Shown in pieces: positions 62,090 to 64,000 of a stretch of DNA of 64,000 nucleotides (position 1 is the first letter of the stretch; the number at the start of each line of letters is the position of its first letter). The notes under the pieces are model-generated. The model was given only the letters and a program-made list of their open reading frames with translations. It ran no database searches and had not been told where the DNA came from. The DNA lies in contig NZ_CP107928.1 of NCBI RefSeq assembly GCF_036030735.1, forward strand, positions 5,022,001-5,086,000, read 5' to 3'. Origin of the DNA: Streptomyces sp. NBC_00425. Its GTDB lineage: Bacteria; Actinomycetota; Actinomycetes; Streptomycetales; Streptomycetaceae. A program made the position numbers and the translations under genes.

Positions 62090-62995
62090 GTGGACGACGA
62101 CGATCTGCACGCGCGGCTCAAGGCCTACGAGGGCCGCCCTGCCGCGGTCGCCGGCACCGGCCGGGACCCCGTCAACGCGCCCATGATCCGGCACTGGTGC
62201 GAGGCGATGGGCGACCGCAACCCCGCGTACACCGGCCCCGGCGCGATCGCCCCGCCCACCATGCTGCAGGCGTGGATCATGGGCGGCCTGAGCGGTCACC
62301 AGGGGCGCGCGCAGGCCTACGACGAGCTCCTCACCCTGCTCGACGAAGCGGGCTGCACCGCGGTGGTCGCCACCGACTGCGAGCAGGAGTATCTCCGTCC
62401 GCTGCGGCCGGGCGACGAGGTCGCCTTCGACACGGTGATCGAGTCGGTGTCGCCGCGCAAGACCACCAAGCTGGGCGCCGGGCACTTCGTCACGACCCGG
62501 ACCGACGTGCGGGTGGCCGGGACGCTCGTCGGCACGCACCGCTTCCGCATCCTCAAGTACGCCCCGGCGAAGCGGACTCCGCGACCGCGCGAACGCCGCC
62601 CACGCCCCGTCGTGAACCGCGACAACGCCGGTTTCTGGGAGGGCGTCCGCGACCGCCGCTTCCTCATCCAGCGCTGCGCCGGCTGCGACACCCTCCGCTT
62701 CCCGTGGCTGCCCGGCTGCAACGCGTGCGGCGCGGCCGAGTGGGACGTCGTCGAGGCCGGCGGCGAGGGGACGGTCTTCTCGTACGTCGTGATGCACCAC
62801 CCGCCCTTCCCTGCGTTCTCCCCGCCCTACGCGGTGGGGCTGATCGAGCTCGCCGAGGGCGTCCGGGTCGTCAGCGACGTGGTGGACGTCCCGTACGACA
62901 AGGTGCGGGTCGGCATGCCCGTGGAGCTCGAGTTCCGCACGTACGACGACGAGTTGACGCTGCCCGTGTTCCGCGCGCGGGAGGGAGCCGTATGA
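62090..62995 (+). CDS. MaoC-like hydratase with DUF35 OB-fold domain (ChsH2-like)
   Basis: A 301-residue fusion. Residues 1-165 are a MaoC-like hotdog domain. Residues 170-301 are a DUF35 protein: zinc ribbon CAGCDTLRFPWLPGCNACG and an OB fold. This build matches ChsH2 of steroid side-chain degradation, which pairs with ChsH1 and binds the aldolase Ltp2. GTG start at 62090 with GGAAGGAG upstream. It overlaps the next gene by 4 bases. Confidence 0.88.
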   Translation: MDDDDLHARLKAYEGRPAAVAGTGRDPVNAPMIRHWCEAMGDRNPAYTGPGAIAPPTMLQAWIMGGLSGHQGRAQAYDELLTLLDEAGCTAVVATDCEQEYLRPLRPGDEVAFDTVIESVSPRKTTKLGAGHFVTTRTDVRVAGTLVGTHRFRILKYAPAKRTPRPRERRPRPVVNRDNAGFWEGVRDRRFLIQRCAGCDTLRFPWLPGCNACGAAEWDVVEAGGEGTVFSYVVMHHPPFPAFSPPYAVGLIELAEGVRVVSDVVDVPYDKVRVGMPVELEFRTYDDELTLPVFRAREGAV

Positions 62996-63396
62996 GCCGT
63001 ATGAAGGCCGGTGACGTGCTGCCGCCGCTGGAGATCGAGGTCACCCGCACCCTGATCGTGGCCGGCGCCCTCGCCTCGCGCGACTACCAGGACGTCCACC
63101 ACGACCCCGAACTCGCCCGGCAGAAGGGGTCGCCCGACATCTTCATGAACATCCTCACCACCAACGGCCTGGTCGGCCGCTACCTCACGGACCGGTTCGG
63201 GCCGACGACCGTGCTGCGCAAGGTGGCCATCCGCCTCGGGGCGCCCAACCACCCGGGCGACACGATGGTGTTGCGGGGCCGGGTCGAGGAGGTCGACGGG
63301 GACACCGTCGTGGTGCGGGTCACCGGGGACAACGGCGTCGGCCGTCATGTCACCGGCACGGTCACGCTCACGGTGCCGGCGGCGGGCGCGCGATGA
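62992..63396 (+). CDS. MaoC family enoyl-CoA hydratase (ChsH1-like)
   Basis: A 134-residue single hotdog domain: ASRDYQDVHHDPELARQKG has the catalytic Asp and His of MaoC hydratases. It probably forms a heteromer with the protein encoded upstream. It overlaps the neighbours on both sides by 4 bases. Confidence 0.88.
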   Translation: MSRMKAGDVLPPLEIEVTRTLIVAGALASRDYQDVHHDPELARQKGSPDIFMNILTTNGLVGRYLTDRFGPTTVLRKVAIRLGAPNHPGDTMVLRGRVEEVDGDTVVVRVTGDNGVGRHVTGTVTLTVPAAGAR

Positions 63397-64000
63397 GCGT
63401 GCGGGAGCGCGATCGGCTCGGCGGACGCGCCGCCGTCGTCGGGATCGGGGCGACGGAGTTCTCCAAGGACTCGGGGCGCAGCGAACTGCGGCTGGCGGCC
63501 GAGGCGGTACGGGCCGCACTGGACGACGCGGGGCTCGTGCCGGCCGACGTGGACGGCATGGTGACGTTCACGATGGACACCAGTCCCGAGATCACCGTGG
63601 CGCAGGCCTGCGGGATGGGCGAGCTGTCCTTCTTCTCGCGGGTCCACTACGGCGGCGGGGCGGCCTGCGCGACCGTGCAGCAGGCGGCGCTGGCCGTGGC
63701 GGCGGGCGTGGCCGACGTCGTCGTCTGCTACCGCGCCTTCAACGAGCGTTCGGGCCGCCGCTTCGGCTCGGGGGTGCAACACCGGGAGCCGTCGGCGGAG
63801 GGGGCGGCGCTCGGCTGGTCGCTGCCGTTCGGGCTGCTCACCCCCGCGTCCTGGGTGGCGATGGCGGCCCAGCGGTACCTGTACGCGTACGGGCTGACCG
63901 CACAGGAGGCCTTCGGCCCGGTGGCCGTCACGGCCCGTCGGCACGCGGCGGCCAACCCGGCCGCCTATTTCCACGGCCGGCCGATCACGCTCGCCGACCA
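63393..64000 (+). CDS. Thiolase-like lipid-transfer protein (Ltp2/SCP-x type), cut by window end
   Basis: About 200 residues are visible before the end of the window. AAVVGIGATEFSKDSGRSE is the typical start of SCP-x thiolase-like proteins, with HYGGGAACATVQQAA further on in place of the usual thiolase Cys segment. Beside MaoC-DUF35 and MaoC genes, the family comparison is Ltp2, a retro-aldolase that removes the last part of a steroid side chain as acyl-CoA. ATG at 63393. Confidence 0.85.
   Translation, partial: MSVRERDRLGGRAAVVGIGATEFSKDSGRSELRLAAEAVRAALDDAGLVPADVDGMVTFTMDTSPEITVAQACGMGELSFFSRVHYGGGAACATVQQAALAVAAGVADVVVCYRAFNERSGRRFGSGVQHREPSAEGAALGWSLPFGLLTPASWVAMAAQRYLYAYGLTAQEAFGPVAVTARRHAAANPAAYFHGRPITLAD

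Overview
The window reads as high-GC actinomycete DNA and fits the central part of a Streptomyces chromosome. Supporting signs are GC-saturated third codon positions, many GTG starts, F420-type luciferase-like oxidoreductases, SpoIIE and HATPase regulators, an LAxTG sorting protein and a dtpA-ecuC-sco copper operon. Two perfect parS sites, a third parS variant inside dtpA and two groups of DnaA boxes suggest a position not far from oriC.

Layout. 1-3.9 kb: the C-terminal half of a CydCD exporter, a Cof-type HAD phosphatase and an LLM oxidoreductase. 3.97-20.9 kb: a RiPP cluster, the most interesting part of the window. 20.9-24.1 kb: an unknown gene, RNA 2'-phosphotransferase and an alpha/beta hydrolase-SDR fusion. 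24.4-28.3 kb: two ABC exporters in one operon. 28.7 kb: tRNA-Ser(GCT). 29-32.6 kb: HAD phosphatase, serS and pheA, with a DnaA-box-rich gap before pheA. 32.8-39.4 kb: a copper-handling operon (DtpA, CopC-CopD, ECuC, Sco, YcnI and a Met-rich membrane protein). 39.6-54.7 kb: mostly conserved housekeeping and regulatory genes, with one truncated dioxygenase gene. 54.8-59.6 kb: a decayed integrative element around tRNA-Ser(TGA), holding a collagen-like DUF3494 surface protein, a lipoprotein and integrase relics. 59.7-64 kb: a small protein, an LAETG cell-wall protein, a primase-polymerase protein and the start of a ChsH2-ChsH1-Ltp2-like acyl-CoA operon.

The RiPP cluster carries the complete known daptide gene set: four short precursors all ending in Thr, an MpaB-type dehydrogenase, an MpaC-type recognition protein, an MpaD-type aminotransferase, an MpaM-type methyltransferase, an MpaP-type intramembrane protease with an N-terminal PqqD-like domain, an ABC exporter and a LuxR-type regulator. 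Daptide enzymes convert the C-terminal Thr to a dimethylated 1,2-propanediamine. The cluster also has a full-length class III lanthionine synthetase (LanKC), a YcaO protein ending in the PxPxP motif of azoline-forming YcaOs, and an LLM/F420-type oxidoreductase. The precursors have no Cys, so thioether rings cannot form within them. The inference is a hybrid daptide whose Ser/Thr residues are phosphorylated and eliminated to dehydroamino acids, possibly reduced to D-residues, with a further YcaO-dependent backbone change. The product cannot be settled from sequence alone.
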